64,000 nt of DNA from Cloacibacillus porcorum (GTDB taxonomy: Bacteria; Synergistota; Synergistia; Synergistales; Synergistaceae). Under the pieces are notes generated by a model. That model was not told the DNA's origin. It did not search any database and worked only from the letters and a program-made list of their open reading frames with translations. This document shows, piece after piece, positions 1 through 9,044 of this stretch (the first letter of the stretch is position 1; every line of letters begins with the position of its first letter). A program made the translations under genes and the position numbers. The stretch spans positions 2,816,219 to 2,880,218 of the forward strand of contig NZ_CP016757.1 of assembly GCF_001701045.1 (NCBI RefSeq), read 5' to 3'.

Positions 1-2
1 AC

Positions 3-497
3 CAGGATTCCAAGAACGACCTGCTCTGGCGTCTCTCGTTCACAAACCTGGAAGGAGATGGCGTACACCTATGGATCGGCATGACGACCTGGGCTCCCAG
101 GGTCTTTATCGCCTCGACCCCCTTCCAGTACACCAGGTGGCACGCGCTGCCGGCGAAGGTAGAGGTCCCCAAAGGAACGAGCATCTACATCGCCCCCGCC
201 GCGCCCTTCTATAAAATGCTCGACAAGCAGTACAGCGGCAAAGACAGCTACTCTTTCATATACACCATAATGCTGACGCCGGAGGGACCGGCCTTCGTTC
301 CCGTCCCCTCCGTCTATAAACAGCTGGCGGTCCTGCTCAAAGCCGGAATGCACGGAGAGACCTCGCCCAAAAAGAGGCTAGCCTATGTGCGGATGCTAAC
401 AGAATTCAACCGTCTCGCCGAGGGCAAAGCCCCGCAGGCAGACACGCTTCTTAACTTCCCGCTGGAAAAGCTAGACACGCTTACCTGGAAAAGGTAG
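3..497 (+). CDS. C-terminal part of an unrecognised protein (5' end outside window)
   Basis: The reading frame is open from base 3, so the gene begins before the window and only its last 164 or so residues are visible. A methionine codon at 81 lies inside this frame and is probably not the start. The visible part is rich in Trp, Tyr and Pro, with no transmembrane run and no motif I recognise. A strong terminator follows the stop codon within 30 bases, so this is the last gene of its transcript. Function unknown. Confidence 0.6.
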   Translation, partial: QDSKNDLLWRLSFTNLEGDGVHLWIGMTTWAPRVFIASTPFQYTRWHALPAKVEVPKGTSIYIAPAAPFYKMLDKQYSGKDSYSFIYTIMLTPEGPAFVPVPSVYKQLAVLLKAGMHGETSPKKRLAYVRMLTEFNRLAEGKAPQADTLLNFPLEKLDTLTWKR

Positions 498-524
498 ATA
501 TTCCCTGATATAAAAACCCCGTAA

Positions 525-566
525 AAAACAAGAGGTTCCACGCCGCAGGTGGGAACCTCTTGTTTT
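525..566 (+). terminator. Rho-independent terminator after the partial gene
   Basis: A near-perfect stem (AACAAGAGGTTCC paired with GGAACCTCTTGTT) around a loop of about 13 bases ends in a T run. The stem is also flanked by A's, so it could work in both directions, but only a plus-strand gene ends here. Confidence 0.85.
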
Positions 567-666
567 GTTGACATAGCTGTATTTTTGCGCCGTTCTATGC
601 TAAGATGTCGAGAATATATTCGTAAACCTGCTATTTCCGTTGTGCAGACCGCTTTTGAGGAGACGG

Positions 667-3600
667 ATGATAATGCTGGATCACTTTAAAGATATAGAAA
701 AGGTGCAGGAGGTGCTCCACGAAGCCCAGACAGGGCTGTGGGCGATAGAGCTCGACGAGGGGCGTGAGCCGCGGATGTATGCGGACAACGTCATGCTCGA
801 ACTTCTTGGCCTTGATCATGCTCCAACCCCAGAGGGGTGCTACCAGGCCTGGTACAGCCGTATCCACAAAGATTATTATCCCGCGGTGCACCGCTGCGTG
901 GACAGACTTGTCTCAAGTAACAGGGCTGAAGTAGAATACCCTTGGAGTCATCCGCTGTGGGGAACGATATATGTGCGCTGCGGCGGCGTACGGGACTGGA
1001 ACTATAAGGACGGCATCTGCCTCCGCGGTTACCATCAAAATATCACAGATATGCACAAAATTGAGCAGGAACATGCCGCGATCATCCAGACACTGGGGGA
1101 AAACTATGACGGCATCTTCCTCTGTAATCTGCGTGACGGCTGCTTTAAGATAATCAAGATGCCGGAAAATTACCGTGGTATGACACAGTCTTTTTCAAAT
1201 TACAACGAATTGCTTAAATACTATATAAACACCGTCGCTACCGAGGAATATTGGCCCTCTCTCTTGGAACTGACAGATCCCGTTCTCATAAAGGGAGAGA
1301 TCGACCGCAATATTAAACGGGTAGAACGCCTCTACCGAAACAGGGACGGAGCCTGGAGGCGCGTAAGCTTCCTCCCCTCACCGCGTTATTCCGAGAACCA
1401 TCCCTGGGTTATCGCCGCCTTCGACGGGCAGGACGTCGAGGTGGAGAAAAAACTTAACGAGGTCACGGCCCAGATCGCTGTATCAAATATATACACTCTG
1501 GTCATGAGTATGGATCTTATAAAGATGGAATACAGCTGCATCCATTACTCTGGCAGTCTGCTGGACCTTGGACAGCGCGGCTCGTACGACACCCTGTGCG
1601 AACAGATATGCGCTAAAATGCCGGGAGAGGAGCATAACGAGTTCAAAGCGATATTTGACCTGAAGAACTACAGAAAACAGAGCTATCTGGAGGGCGATTT
1701 CAGGCTATGGGACAATGACGGCGTCCTGCACTACTATTCCTATTTCTCTACCCGTATCGGGCAGGGCGCGGCGGAACGAATACTGCTGACAGTACGCTGT
1801 GTCGACGACAAACGGGAGAGCAAGCGCCGCGAAAAGGTATTGTCCAATCTCTGCCGATACTATTACTCCGTCTACCTCTTCGACCTCGAAAATGACAGGG
1901 GTGAGGCCGTGTGGCGGGAAGATCATGCAGACGGCACAGATATCGCTCCCCATGACAGCCTGTCTGCATATTACAAGAAGTTTGTCGAAGAACACGTGTT
2001 CCACGAAGACCGTGAGAAGATGCTGCGCGCCGGTTCGCCTAAATTTCTGCGCTATACGCTCTCCGCGGAACAGCCCGTTTATGACGTGGACTTCCGCAGG
2101 ATCTGCACCGACGGACATGTCGGCTGGGTACGGTCGCGCTTCAGCGTAGGAGAGATGGAAGATGGACACGTAAAGAGCGTCATCTTCGCAAATATGGACA
2201 TAAACGAACAAAAACGCAAGGATATCGAGGAGGAGCGGCAGAAAAAGCTCTATGTGGAGTCTCAAAATATAATCAAAGGACTCTCCTCCTTCTACCATTC
2301 CGTCTATTATATTGATCTGCAGCAGGAAACCTTCCAGGTATTCACACAGCGCAGCGATATCGCGAAATATCTTGAGGAAAGCGATAATTTTAGTCTGCTG
2401 ATGAAGACATACAGCTGCCATCTGATTTACAAAGACGATCAGGAACGGTTCCAGCACGAACTATCCGCGGAGGAGATCCGCCGCAGGGTAAGCCGCGGCG
2501 AATTGATCTATGCCACAGAGTACCGCCGCGATTACGGAGGTATGTACGGATGGATGAGGGTCCACACGATAGTTGCTGAAAGCCGCAACGGCACACCGGT
2601 AAAGGTCATTTTAGCCGCCCATAATATCGAGGAAGAAAAGAAGCAGAAAGAACAAAATCAGCTTGCGCTGATAACCGCCTATGAGGCCGCCAAGACGGCA
2701 AATGAGGCGAAGAGCAACTTCCTTGCCCAGATGTCCCACGACATCAGGACGCCGATCAACGCCATCGTCGGGATGTCCGCTATCGCGGCGGCGCACCTTG
2801 ACTGCCCCGAACGCGTCACAGACTGTCTAAGTAAGATCAACGTATCCAGTAAACACCTGCTTGAACTGGTAAACGAGATACTGGATATGTCAAAAATAGA
2901 AAAGGGGAAGCTGGAGTTACATGAAGAACCGTTTCAAGTCAGTGCGTTTATGTCCGACATCGCCGTTATCATACAGCCAAGCGTTTTGGAAAAATCCCTG
3001 CACATCAGCTTTGACAGCGACAATGTAAAACACAATGATCTCATCGGCGATGTTGGAAGGATCAGACAGGCCCTTCTCAACATAGTGACCAACGCCGTTA
3101 AATACACTCCCGCCAACGGCAGCATCAAAGTTTGCGCAGAAGAGCTGCCCTCGCGCGACAGCGGCAGGATATGTCTGGTATTCACGGTAGAGGACGACGG
3201 CATCGGCATCTCCAAAGAATTTCTCAGCAACATATTCCTTCCGTTTGCGAGGGAGGACAGTTCCGAGGTCCGCAAGGTGCATGGCACAGGGCTCGGCATG
3301 CCGATCGCTCAGGGAATAGTCGCCACTATGGGCGGCAGCATCGAAGCCGAAAGCCGTCTGGGAGAGGGAAGCAAGTTCACCGTCACCCTGTTTTTAAGGG
3401 CGGCGGCCCAGGAGACGGAGGACAAACCGGCCGCCGCTGACGACATAAAAATGGTGGAATGGAAGAGCAAACCCAGGCTGCTGCTGGCAGAGGACAACGA
3501 ACTCAACATGGAGATCGCGACCACTATACTGCGAGAGTCTGGACTTGCGGTGGACTGTGCGGAAAACGGAAAAGAGGCCGTAGATATCTTCCTGAAATCA

Positions 3601-3846
3601 GCGCCTGATAGATATCAAGCGATCCTGATGGATATACAGATGCCCATTATGGACGGCTACACGGCGGCCCGTGAGATACGCGGCAGCGAACATCCGCAGG
3701 CACGCGATATCCCGATAATCGCCGTTACGGCCAACGCCTTCGCGGAAGACGTCGCGAAAGCGCTGAGAGCGGGGATGAACGACCATATCTCAAAGCCGAT
3801 AAATTTTGAGAATTTAAAGAAGCTGCTGCAAAAATATCTTGCATGA
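667..3846 (+). CDS. Multi-PAS hybrid sensor histidine kinase with C-terminal receiver
   Basis: A cytoplasmic hybrid kinase of about 1,059 residues: no transmembrane segment is visible. The first ~660 residues look like several PAS-type sensor repeats joined by short linkers. The dimerisation box (AQMSHDIRTP) places the phospho-accepting His near residue 691. The ATP-binding N box (LLNIVTNAVKY) is near 806, followed by the DDGIGIS and GTGLGM glycine boxes. The C-terminal receiver has the acidic pair in LLLAEDNE, the phospho-acceptor Asp near 989 (LMDIQMP) and the SKPI lysine. AGGAG at 658-662 precedes ATG codons at 667 and 673; a TTG at 640 also extends the frame but has no ribosome site. No separate response regulator or HPt gene is adjacent, so the output partner is unknown. 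Confidence 0.9.
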   Translation: MIMLDHFKDIEKVQEVLHEAQTGLWAIELDEGREPRMYADNVMLELLGLDHAPTPEGCYQAWYSRIHKDYYPAVHRCVDRLVSSNRAEVEYPWSHPLWGTIYVRCGGVRDWNYKDGICLRGYHQNITDMHKIEQEHAAIIQTLGENYDGIFLCNLRDGCFKIIKMPENYRGMTQSFSNYNELLKYYINTVATEEYWPSLLELTDPVLIKGEIDRNIKRVERLYRNRDGAWRRVSFLPSPRYSENHPWVIAAFDGQDVEVEKKLNEVTAQIAVSNIYTLVMSMDLIKMEYSCIHYSGSLLDLGQRGSYDTLCEQICAKMPGEEHNEFKAIFDLKNYRKQSYLEGDFRLWDNDGVLHYYSYFSTRIGQGAAERILLTVRCVDDKRESKRREKVLSNLCRYYYSVYLFDLENDRGEAVWREDHADGTDIAPHDSLSAYYKKFVEEHVFHEDREKMLRAGSPKFLRYTLSAEQPVYDVDFRRICTDGHVGWVRSRFSVGEMEDGHVKSVIFANMDINEQKRKDIEEERQKKLYVESQNIIKGLSSFYHSVYYIDLQQETFQVFTQRSDIAKYLEESDNFSLLMKTYSCHLIYKDDQERFQHELSAEEIRRRVSRGELIYATEYRRDYGGMYGWMRVHTIVAESRNGTPVKVILAAHNIEEEKKQKEQNQLALITAYEAAKTANEAKSNFLAQMSHDIRTPINAIVGMSAIAAAHLDCPERVTDCLSKINVSSKHLLELVNEILDMSKIEKGKLELHEEPFQVSAFMSDIAVIIQPSVLEKSLHISFDSDNVKHNDLIGDVGRIRQALLNIVTNAVKYTPANGSIKVCAEELPSRDSGRICLVFTVEDDGIGISKEFLSNIFLPFAREDSSEVRKVHGTGLGMPIAQGIVATMGGSIEAESRLGEGSKFTVTLFLRAAAQETEDKPAAADDIKMVEWKSKPRLLLAEDNELNMEIATTILRESGLAVDCAENGKEAVDIFLKSAPDRYQAILMDIQMPIMDGYTAAREIRGSEHPQARDIPIIAVTANAFAEDVAKALRAGMNDHISKPINFENLKKLLQKYLA

Positions 3847-3890
3847 TACTTGTCACAGGCATAACAAATCCAACAACTCACACACAAAAC

Positions 3891-3922
3891 AAAAGCTGGC
3901 CCCGTAAGGAAGCCAGCTTTTA
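3891..3922. terminator. Bidirectional terminator between kinase and rpiR
   Basis: The inverted repeat AAAAGCTGGC / GCCAGCTTTT around an 11-base loop has a T run on both strands. It lies between the convergent ends of the histidine kinase and the RpiR-family gene. Confidence 0.85.
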
Positions 3923-3954
3923 AGATTTAATCTCCGCCGTTAAAGGACCGCACG

Positions 3955-4821
3955 TTAATATTTAAGGCCGAATATGGGGTGGAATATCCTCTCATCGTGC
4001 AGGAAGCTCGCCTGCTCGTCAAAGGACTTCTTCGCTTCGGCTCCGAGCGAGACCGCAAGCGACGAGGTGAGCACGTGCGTAAGGAAGATCGGGCCGATGA
4101 TGCTGCTGCCGAAGGTCGGGCTGTTGGCCGAAACATTGAGCTGAAGCTCGGCAAAACGGCAGACGGGGGCGGCGGCGCTGTCCGTCATGGTGATAACTTT
4201 CGCGCCGTTCCGATGGGCGATCTCCACCGACTCCGTAACCTCCACGGCATAGCTCGGAAGCTCGCAGACGATGACGACGTCGCCCTCACGAACCCCGCGC
4301 ACCTGCTCCCAGAGAGAGAGGCCTCCGCGGCGGCAGAGGAAGGCGCGGCATCCCATTATCGTAAGGCGTATCTGCATCAGCTCCATGACCAGCGACGATA
4401 TGCCCCATCCAATACAGTAGATGTTGTTGGCGCCTTTGACTATCTCGTTGAAGCGGTCAGTCTCTTCAGGCGAAAGCTGAGCCATCGTATCGTCAAGGTT
4501 CGCGTGTTCTGCCTTGAAGACGCTGTCGGGGAATGAGTCGCTTGAGTTTACCGCCCGCGCCAGCAGCGCCGCAGGATTGATCTGCTCGAGAATCGTCTTC
4601 TGGAGGCAGGCTTTGAGCTCCGCGTATCCGGAAAAGCCGAGCATCTGGGCGACGCGCACAAGCTGCGCCTTGGAAACCTTAAGTTCGTCCGCTATATCAC
4701 CAATTGAACGAAAGGAGGCCTCGCGCATGTTGGCGAGCAGATACTCCGCAACACGGCGCGCCTTGTTCGGCATCGTATGTGCTTTTTCCATCAAAAGGTT
4801 CTGTAACTGCGTACTGTCCAT
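3955..4821 (-). CDS. MurR/RpiR family transcriptional regulator (HTH + SIS)
   Basis: A 288-residue regulator. Residues about 1-77 form an RpiR-type helix-turn-helix domain (SIGDIADELKVSKAQLVRVAQMLG). Residues about 120-265 form a SIS sugar-phosphate-binding domain, with IGWGISS and a serine/threonine-rich phosphate site (MTDSAAAP). Family members sense phosphosugars and control sugar or amino sugar catabolism. No sugar gene is adjacent, so the target is not evident. AAGGAG lies about 9 bases before the ATG, and a good sigma70-type promoter lies upstream. A GAAACATTTC palindrome at 4870-4879, in the leader, could be an autoregulatory site (inference). Confidence 0.88.
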   Translation of the reverse strand: MDSTQLQNLLMEKAHTMPNKARRVAEYLLANMREASFRSIGDIADELKVSKAQLVRVAQMLGFSGYAELKACLQKTILEQINPAALLARAVNSSDSFPDSVFKAEHANLDDTMAQLSPEETDRFNEIVKGANNIYCIGWGISSLVMELMQIRLTIMGCRAFLCRRGGLSLWEQVRGVREGDVVIVCELPSYAVEVTESVEIAHRNGAKVITMTDSAAAPVCRFAELQLNVSANSPTFGSSIIGPIFLTHVLTSSLAVSLGAEAKKSFDEQASFLHDERIFHPIFGLKY

Positions 4822-4885
4822 CTAAATACACTCCTTAAAATCATACATTTTTTGATAAATTTGTTCTGTGAAACATTTCTTATGA

Positions 4886-4914
4886 ATTTTAGTTTTATTC
4901 TGCATACTTGTCAA
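4886..4914 (-). promoter_or_regulatory. Sigma70-type promoter for the rpiR gene
   Basis: On the minus strand, TTGACA (4914-4909) is followed after 17 bases by TAAAAT (4891-4886). It is the only good promoter in the 240-base gap. A GAAA-CA-TTTC palindrome at 4870-4879 lies just downstream and may be an operator. Confidence 0.7.
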
Positions 4915-4987
4915 CCACAGTCTACTTTGTTTTATGCAAGTTCATAAAAAAAATATAAAAATACACGCCGCCGTCGGTCTGATCCAC

Positions 4988-5018
4988 ACAAAAAATGCGG
5001 GCGGCAGGAGCCGCCCGC
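4988..5018 (-). terminator. Terminator for the old-yellow-enzyme gene
   Basis: GCGGGCGGC and GCCGCCCGC form a stem with a 4-base loop at 4997-5018. On the minus strand it is followed by a run of six T's. It ends the reductase transcript before the rpiR promoter. Confidence 0.85.
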
Positions 5019-5061
5019 AATATTTCAGCACAATATGCAAAGAAACAACAGCGCCGCCGTT

Positions 5062-6225
5062 CTATAGGGGGTCCCAGTTTCCCTCCTGGCGATCTCGCAT
5101 GATTGGACAATCCACCACGCCATAGGCGGCCGTCTTGAAGCAGGCGTTGCAGGAGATACAGGCCGAAGGCCTCGCGTCATCCTCCGCCCAGCGGTTTATG
5201 AGGTCCGGCTCCGCGTTGAACGGGCGGCTCAGCCCAAAAAGGTCGGCGACGCCATCCTCCAGCAGCGCGGCCATCACGGGCAGCGAGCGCAGCCCTCCCG
5301 TCAGCAGCACCAGAGAGTTTTGCGGTGCGGATGCCCTTATCTTCGCCGCATAGGGGGCAAAGGGCGCCTCCGATTCGCCGGCTGAGACGCCGACTACGCT
5401 CGGAATATGCTCCGAAGTGGCATAACCGGTCCCTGAAGAGACCTCTACGACATTCACCCCGTCACGCAGCAGCGTAAGGGCGGCCTCGGTACCCTCATCG
5501 GAGCCGTATCCGCCCTCAGCGCCCTCCGTGGCGCTTATCTTGAGCCATACGGAAAAATCAGCGCCAACGGCCCCGCGCACCGCGGCATATACCTCGCGCG
5601 TGAGCCGCAGACGGTTCTCAAAACTACCGCCGTAACGGTCTTCACGGCGGTTGATGAGCGGCGAAAGAAACTGCGTCAATAGGAAACCGTGGGCTCCGTG
5701 TATCTCTACGCCGTCGGCTCCGCCATCTTTCGCCCTTTTGGCCGCCGCCGCGAAATCGCGGCAGACCTTTTTTATATCCTCTTCTGACATCGCCTGGGCG
5801 ATGATATCGCTGCCAGGGTATTCGCCGCCGCTCGGAGAATAGGCGGGCAGCCCCCTCGAGGAGGCCGACATGCGCGCGCCGCCGGCGTGGCATATCTGTA
5901 CGACAAGCTTTGAACCGGCTCCATGGACGGCGGCGGACAGCTGCCGGACGTCGCCGACGGCCTCCTCCACGTCGATCCCCCACTGCTTCGGCGCGGCCTG
6001 TCCCTCGGGGCTGACGTACGCAAACTCCGATATCACCGTGCCCGCGCCTCCGGCCGCCGTCTCCGCTTGGCGCGATATCGCGGCGGGCGTGGCTCGGCCT
6101 GTCGCGCCGTCACAGGCGCCAAGCCAAGTCGCCGCCCTGACGAAGCGGTTTTTTACTGGAAATGTTTTATTCTCAAAGGGCTCGAATAATTTTATTATCT
6201 GCGCCCTCTCACATGTCTCCCTCAT
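5062..6225 (-). CDS. NADH:flavin oxidoreductase, old yellow enzyme family
   Basis: A 387-residue FMN-dependent TIM-barrel reductase of the type found at the N-terminus of 2,4-dienoyl-CoA reductases. Visible hallmarks are QICHAGG, the HGAHGFLLTQFLSP active-site region with its HxxH pattern, NRREDRYGGSFENR, and a Cys cluster near the C-terminus (CISCNACF plus a later Cys) that would hold a [4Fe-4S] cluster. The C-terminal FAD/NAD domain of the long enzymes is absent, so an external electron donor is likely. The substrate is probably an enoate or enone but cannot be assigned. GGGAG lies 8 bases before the ATG. It is last in a minus-strand run with the radical SAM gene, 46 bases away. Confidence 0.85.
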   Translation of the reverse strand: MRETCERAQIIKLFEPFENKTFPVKNRFVRAATWLGACDGATGRATPAAISRQAETAAGGAGTVISEFAYVSPEGQAAPKQWGIDVEEAVGDVRQLSAAVHGAGSKLVVQICHAGGARMSASSRGLPAYSPSGGEYPGSDIIAQAMSEEDIKKVCRDFAAAAKRAKDGGADGVEIHGAHGFLLTQFLSPLINRREDRYGGSFENRLRLTREVYAAVRGAVGADFSVWLKISATEGAEGGYGSDEGTEAALTLLRDGVNVVEVSSGTGYATSEHIPSVVGVSAGESEAPFAPYAAKIRASAPQNSLVLLTGGLRSLPVMAALLEDGVADLFGLSRPFNAEPDLINRWAEDDARPSACISCNACFKTAAYGVVDCPIMRDRQEGNWDPL

Positions 6226-6271
6226 TTACCCGACTCCCTTTTCTGCCCTTTGATCTGTCCTTGATCAAGAT

Positions 6272-7228
6272 TCAGCTTTCATATACTATCTGTTTCGCGG
6301 CCTCATTTTCTGATATTCCGGCGTGTATTGCAAGGCGTTTTATACCAAAACCGCCATGACCGCGAAATTTTGAGATATCGCGGCGCGGGACCTGCCAGGG
6401 GCCTTTGGGAACAAGCTTCACAAGCCTCCTGGCCTCCGCCTCCGCAAGTATCAGTTCGCCAAGCGCCGGATGGTGCGGCCCCGCCTTAACCTCCGCTGCC
6501 AGCGACACCGTCTCCTGCAGACCGATCCGGATCGGCACAAAGCCAAATACCACGGCGAGCTCGATAAACTCCCCGCCCCATAGGGCCGCCTCCTCCACCG
6601 AAAGCGGGCGGTACTCACCCCTCCGATAGAGCCGTTCGAGCTCCGTACCCGCGATCACAAGGCATGGATATAGACGCAGCTCCCAGCGTTCACTGCCCTT
6701 GAGCTCCGCAAGCCTCGTAAGGTCACGCAGGCTGCTCTCCCTGCGCTGTCCCGGCAGCCCGATCATCATCTGAACGCCAACCGGCAGGGAATCCTTCATG
6801 AGGAGCGAGATATCCTCGAATATCTTTTCCGGGGCGGCCTCCCGGCGGCAGGCGGCGAGAACGGCTGGGTCAAGCGTAGGGATACCCAGCTCGATACGCG
6901 AGACGGGATATTTTTTTATCAGCGCGCGCAGCGCATCGTCACGCAGGTCCCCCGGATAGGTAGAAAAGCGTACGGCGCTGCCCGCCGGAGCGTATTCCGC
7001 GACGCAGTCGAGGTATGCCTTTATCGTCTCTTCAGGGAAACGGCAGAAAGAGCCGCCGAAATAGCATATCTCCCGCGGCTCTTTGATATCTTTCAAAACG
7101 GCGCGGACATAATCGGGACTCGGTACCTCCGTCACCCCGGTTATCGCCCGCTGATTACAGTATACGCACTGCCCGCGGCACCCGGCGAAGGGCAAAAAAA
7201 AGGGCAGCTTCTTCAATTTATCCGCCAT
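6272..7228 (-). CDS. Radical SAM protein (Elp3-like core)
   Basis: A 318-residue protein with the radical SAM cluster motif CRGQCVYC near residues 17-24, then YFGGSF (a GGE-like SAM motif) and an Elp3/MiaB-like barrel. It resembles the SAM-dependent proteins annotated as B12-independent or tRNA-modification-like radical enzymes. It has no tRNA-binding TRAM or acetyltransferase domain. The substrate is unknown. It starts 13 bases after the ImmA-like gene ends, so the two are probably cotranscribed. Confidence 0.8.
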   Translation of the reverse strand: MADKLKKLPFFLPFAGCRGQCVYCNQRAITGVTEVPSPDYVRAVLKDIKEPREICYFGGSFCRFPEETIKAYLDCVAEYAPAGSAVRFSTYPGDLRDDALRALIKKYPVSRIELGIPTLDPAVLAACRREAAPEKIFEDISLLMKDSLPVGVQMMIGLPGQRRESSLRDLTRLAELKGSERWELRLYPCLVIAGTELERLYRRGEYRPLSVEEAALWGGEFIELAVVFGFVPIRIGLQETVSLAAEVKAGPHHPALGELILAEAEARRLVKLVPKGPWQVPRRDISKFRGHGGFGIKRLAIHAGISENEAAKQIVYES

Positions 7229-7240
7229 CAGTCCACGCCC

Positions 7241-7693
7241 CTAATTCCAGTCGCAATACTGGTTTTCCTCCCACTCGGGCCAAGCGGCGGCCCAGGCGAA
7301 GCTGTCGGCGCGGTTTTCAAAACTTTCCATCGAAACAAACGTATGCTGCCAGAAACGCGCGCCCTTAGTATGGTTCAGCAGATGATAAAGCTCATGAAAT
7401 ATTGCAAAACGCTGCCAGAACGGAGGCAGCTGTGAGTTGACGAATACGCGTCCGCGCTCGCCGCGCACCAGATGTATCCCCCAGACTCCTATCGGAAGGG
7501 GCTCGTATTTTATCTCAAGAGAGAGTCCCGTCAGCTCTTCGGCCTTTGCCAGGATGTCAAACTCATCGAGGCGCTGCCATTGGCTCCCCTCCTGCCGCGC
7601 CCATTCCGGAATTACCGGCGGAGGGGAGGGGAAATCATCAAAACTTTCTTCCTCTAACTCTTCGGCGTTATTCTCCGGCTGCATCCTTTTCAT
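7241..7693 (-). CDS. ImmA/IrrE-type metallopeptidase-like protein
   Basis: A protein of about 150 residues carrying the zinc-peptidase signature HELYH in FAIFHELYHLLNH, followed by a downstream Glu-containing helix (ENRADSFAWA). This matches the ImmA/IrrE family, whose members cleave a paired XRE-type repressor. The frame is open further upstream to 7867, but that part overlaps the XRE gene and is low in sense. The ATGs at 7693 or 7684 are more believable, giving a short overlap with the upstream repressor gene. The long acidic N-terminus (EELEEESFDDF) is probably a linker. Confidence 0.75.
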   Translation of the reverse strand: MKRMQPENNAEELEEESFDDFPSPPPVIPEWARQEGSQWQRLDEFDILAKAEELTGLSLEIKYEPLPIGVWGIHLVRGERGRVFVNSQLPPFWQRFAIFHELYHLLNHTKGARFWQHTFVSMESFENRADSFAWAAAWPEWEENQYCDWN

Positions 7694-8033
7694 CCCAGTC
7701 GTCAAGAGCGGCTTCGATGACACGATAGACCCGGCGGAGCTCCTTTTCCGAAAGCTTCTTGCTGCGGTACCAGATCTCAAGCTCGCCGTTGTCAAGCATC
7801 GATTCCAGCTGCACGCGCCCCGGCTTGTCGGGAGTGGAAAAGTCCATAAGAAGGTCCGTAACCTCAACGTTGAGCGCCGGCGCCAGTTTCTGAAGAAGTT
7901 TCATTGAAGGAAGGCGGCGGTTGCTCTCAAGCGCCTGAACATAAATACGGCTCACTTCCACTTTGTCAGCAAGTTTCTGCTGTGTGAGGTGCTGCGCCTT
8001 ACGAAGTGATTTGATTCTATTACCTAGACTCAT
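7668..8033 (-). CDS. XRE-family transcriptional regulator
   Basis: A 121-residue protein with an N-terminal Cro/CI helix-turn-helix (residues about 6-60: LTQQKLADKVEVSRIYVQAL) and a charged C-terminal extension. Its stop codon lies inside the start of the ImmA-like gene, which is the usual layout of a repressor with its own peptidase. In ICE elements and in Deinococcus, such pairs release a stress or mobile-element response when the peptidase cuts the repressor. Neither an integrase nor a recombination gene is nearby, so this pair looks host-adapted (inference). Confidence 0.85.
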   Translation of the reverse strand: MSLGNRIKSLRKAQHLTQQKLADKVEVSRIYVQALESNRRLPSMKLLQKLAPALNVEVTDLLMDFSTPDKPGRVQLESMLDNGELEIWYRSKKLSEKELRRVYRVIEAALDDWDEKDAAGE

Positions 8034-8121
8034 TTTTCACAGGCTCCCTTTCCATATGAAGTTTTGTAATCAACATGAGACTTGTTCCTATTATATTACA
8101 ACAATATCAAGAGTATGACAA

Positions 8122-8997
8122 CTAATAGATTATATCTTTCTGCAAAAAATTCAAAAAATATGTACAACTTAAAAGATCTGCCGCGCCGCCCGGGCTCACG
8201 CGCAGCGGCAGGAAAGCGGCTTCCAGCGCGTACAGCGGCCGGTAGTCGGGGCGCTGCGGGTCAAACTTCACCGCTGTATCCGCGACGAGACGCGGGTAGA
8301 CATCCCTCCAGTAGCCGTATCCCGCCCGGTGTATCACATTGCTGTCCTCGCAGACCGCCATTATCGCAAGCAGTGCGGCCAGCCCCGCGTCGTTCTCCGC
8401 AGCTCCGCCGTCCAAGGCATTCCTCAGAGCGGAAAGGCCGTCTTTGACAACGGATGGAAAGGCCCTCTCCGCTTCGCCGCGGACGCCGGTGATACCGTAC
8501 TCTAAAAAGAGCCTCTCTCCATTCGACAGAGGCCTATCCGGACTCTTCGCGGCCAGCGGCCCAAGCTCCCTCGCCACAGCGCCGCTCACGGCGCGCGAGG
8601 CGGCCCTTGCCGCGCCGTCCGCCGACGCCTCGCCCTCCGTCGATAACATATAGCCCGCTCCGTAAAGCAGCAGCGACATCAGATAGATCAGCCCCTTATG
8701 GGTGTTTATTCCATCCGTGGCGGCAAACATCGCGCGCTCCATCTCCGCCCCCGCCGCCCGCAGCTCCCGCATCGCCTCCGACGGCGGCGTTCCGTTGAGA
8801 CCGGTACGCGCCTGTGCCTCCCAAAAGGGAGCGATCGCCTGCGCGCTCTTTATAAAAAGCGCGCAGTCCATATCCTCATGGCATCCGCTTCCCTCAGCGT
8901 CGACAAGCCCAGGCTTCGGAGTCGTAAGCACCTCGCGGACCGCCGCTTCGTGCGCCGCCGAGGCCAGCAACTTAGCCGCTCTTGACTTCATGGGCAT
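8122..8997 (-). CDS. CitG-like triphosphoribosyl-dephospho-CoA synthase
   Basis: About 291 residues with family motifs TPKPGLVDAEGSG, then HEDMD, and GINTHKGLIYLM. CitG/MdcB enzymes make the prosthetic-group precursor of citrate or malonate lyase acyl carrier proteins from ATP and dephospho-CoA. No lyase subunit, citX or malonate decarboxylase gene is in the window, so it is an orphan here. The frame opens at a TTG (9030) with no ribosome site. ATG 8997 or 8991 is preferred. It is divergent from the lytic transglycosylase gene. Confidence 0.82.
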   Translation of the reverse strand: MPMKSRAAKLLASAAHEAAVREVLTTPKPGLVDAEGSGCHEDMDCALFIKSAQAIAPFWEAQARTGLNGTPPSEAMRELRAAGAEMERAMFAATDGINTHKGLIYLMSLLLYGAGYMLSTEGEASADGAARAASRAVSGAVARELGPLAAKSPDRPLSNGERLFLEYGITGVRGEAERAFPSVVKDGLSALRNALDGGAAENDAGLAALLAIMAVCEDSNVIHRAGYGYWRDVYPRLVADTAVKFDPQRPDYRPLYALEAAFLPLRVSPGGAADLLSCTYFLNFLQKDIIY

Positions 8998-9011
8998 TCT
9001 GCCGCATACTC

Positions 9012-9017
9012 TATAAT
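9012..9017 (+). promoter_or_regulatory. Probable -10 box of the lytic transglycosylase gene
   Basis: A perfect TATAAT sits 27 bases before the ATG at 9045. A TTGACT at 8982-8987 is 24 bases upstream, too far for a standard spacer, so the -35 element is weak or unusual. Confidence 0.45.
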
Positions 9018-9044
9018 ATTTATGTAACAAGGAGCCTCAGTTAT

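Noticed and set aside
7694-7867. The upstream extension of the ImmA-like gene
   Set aside because: This part overlaps most of the XRE gene's 3' half in another frame and reads as low-sense Arg/Ser-rich sequence.
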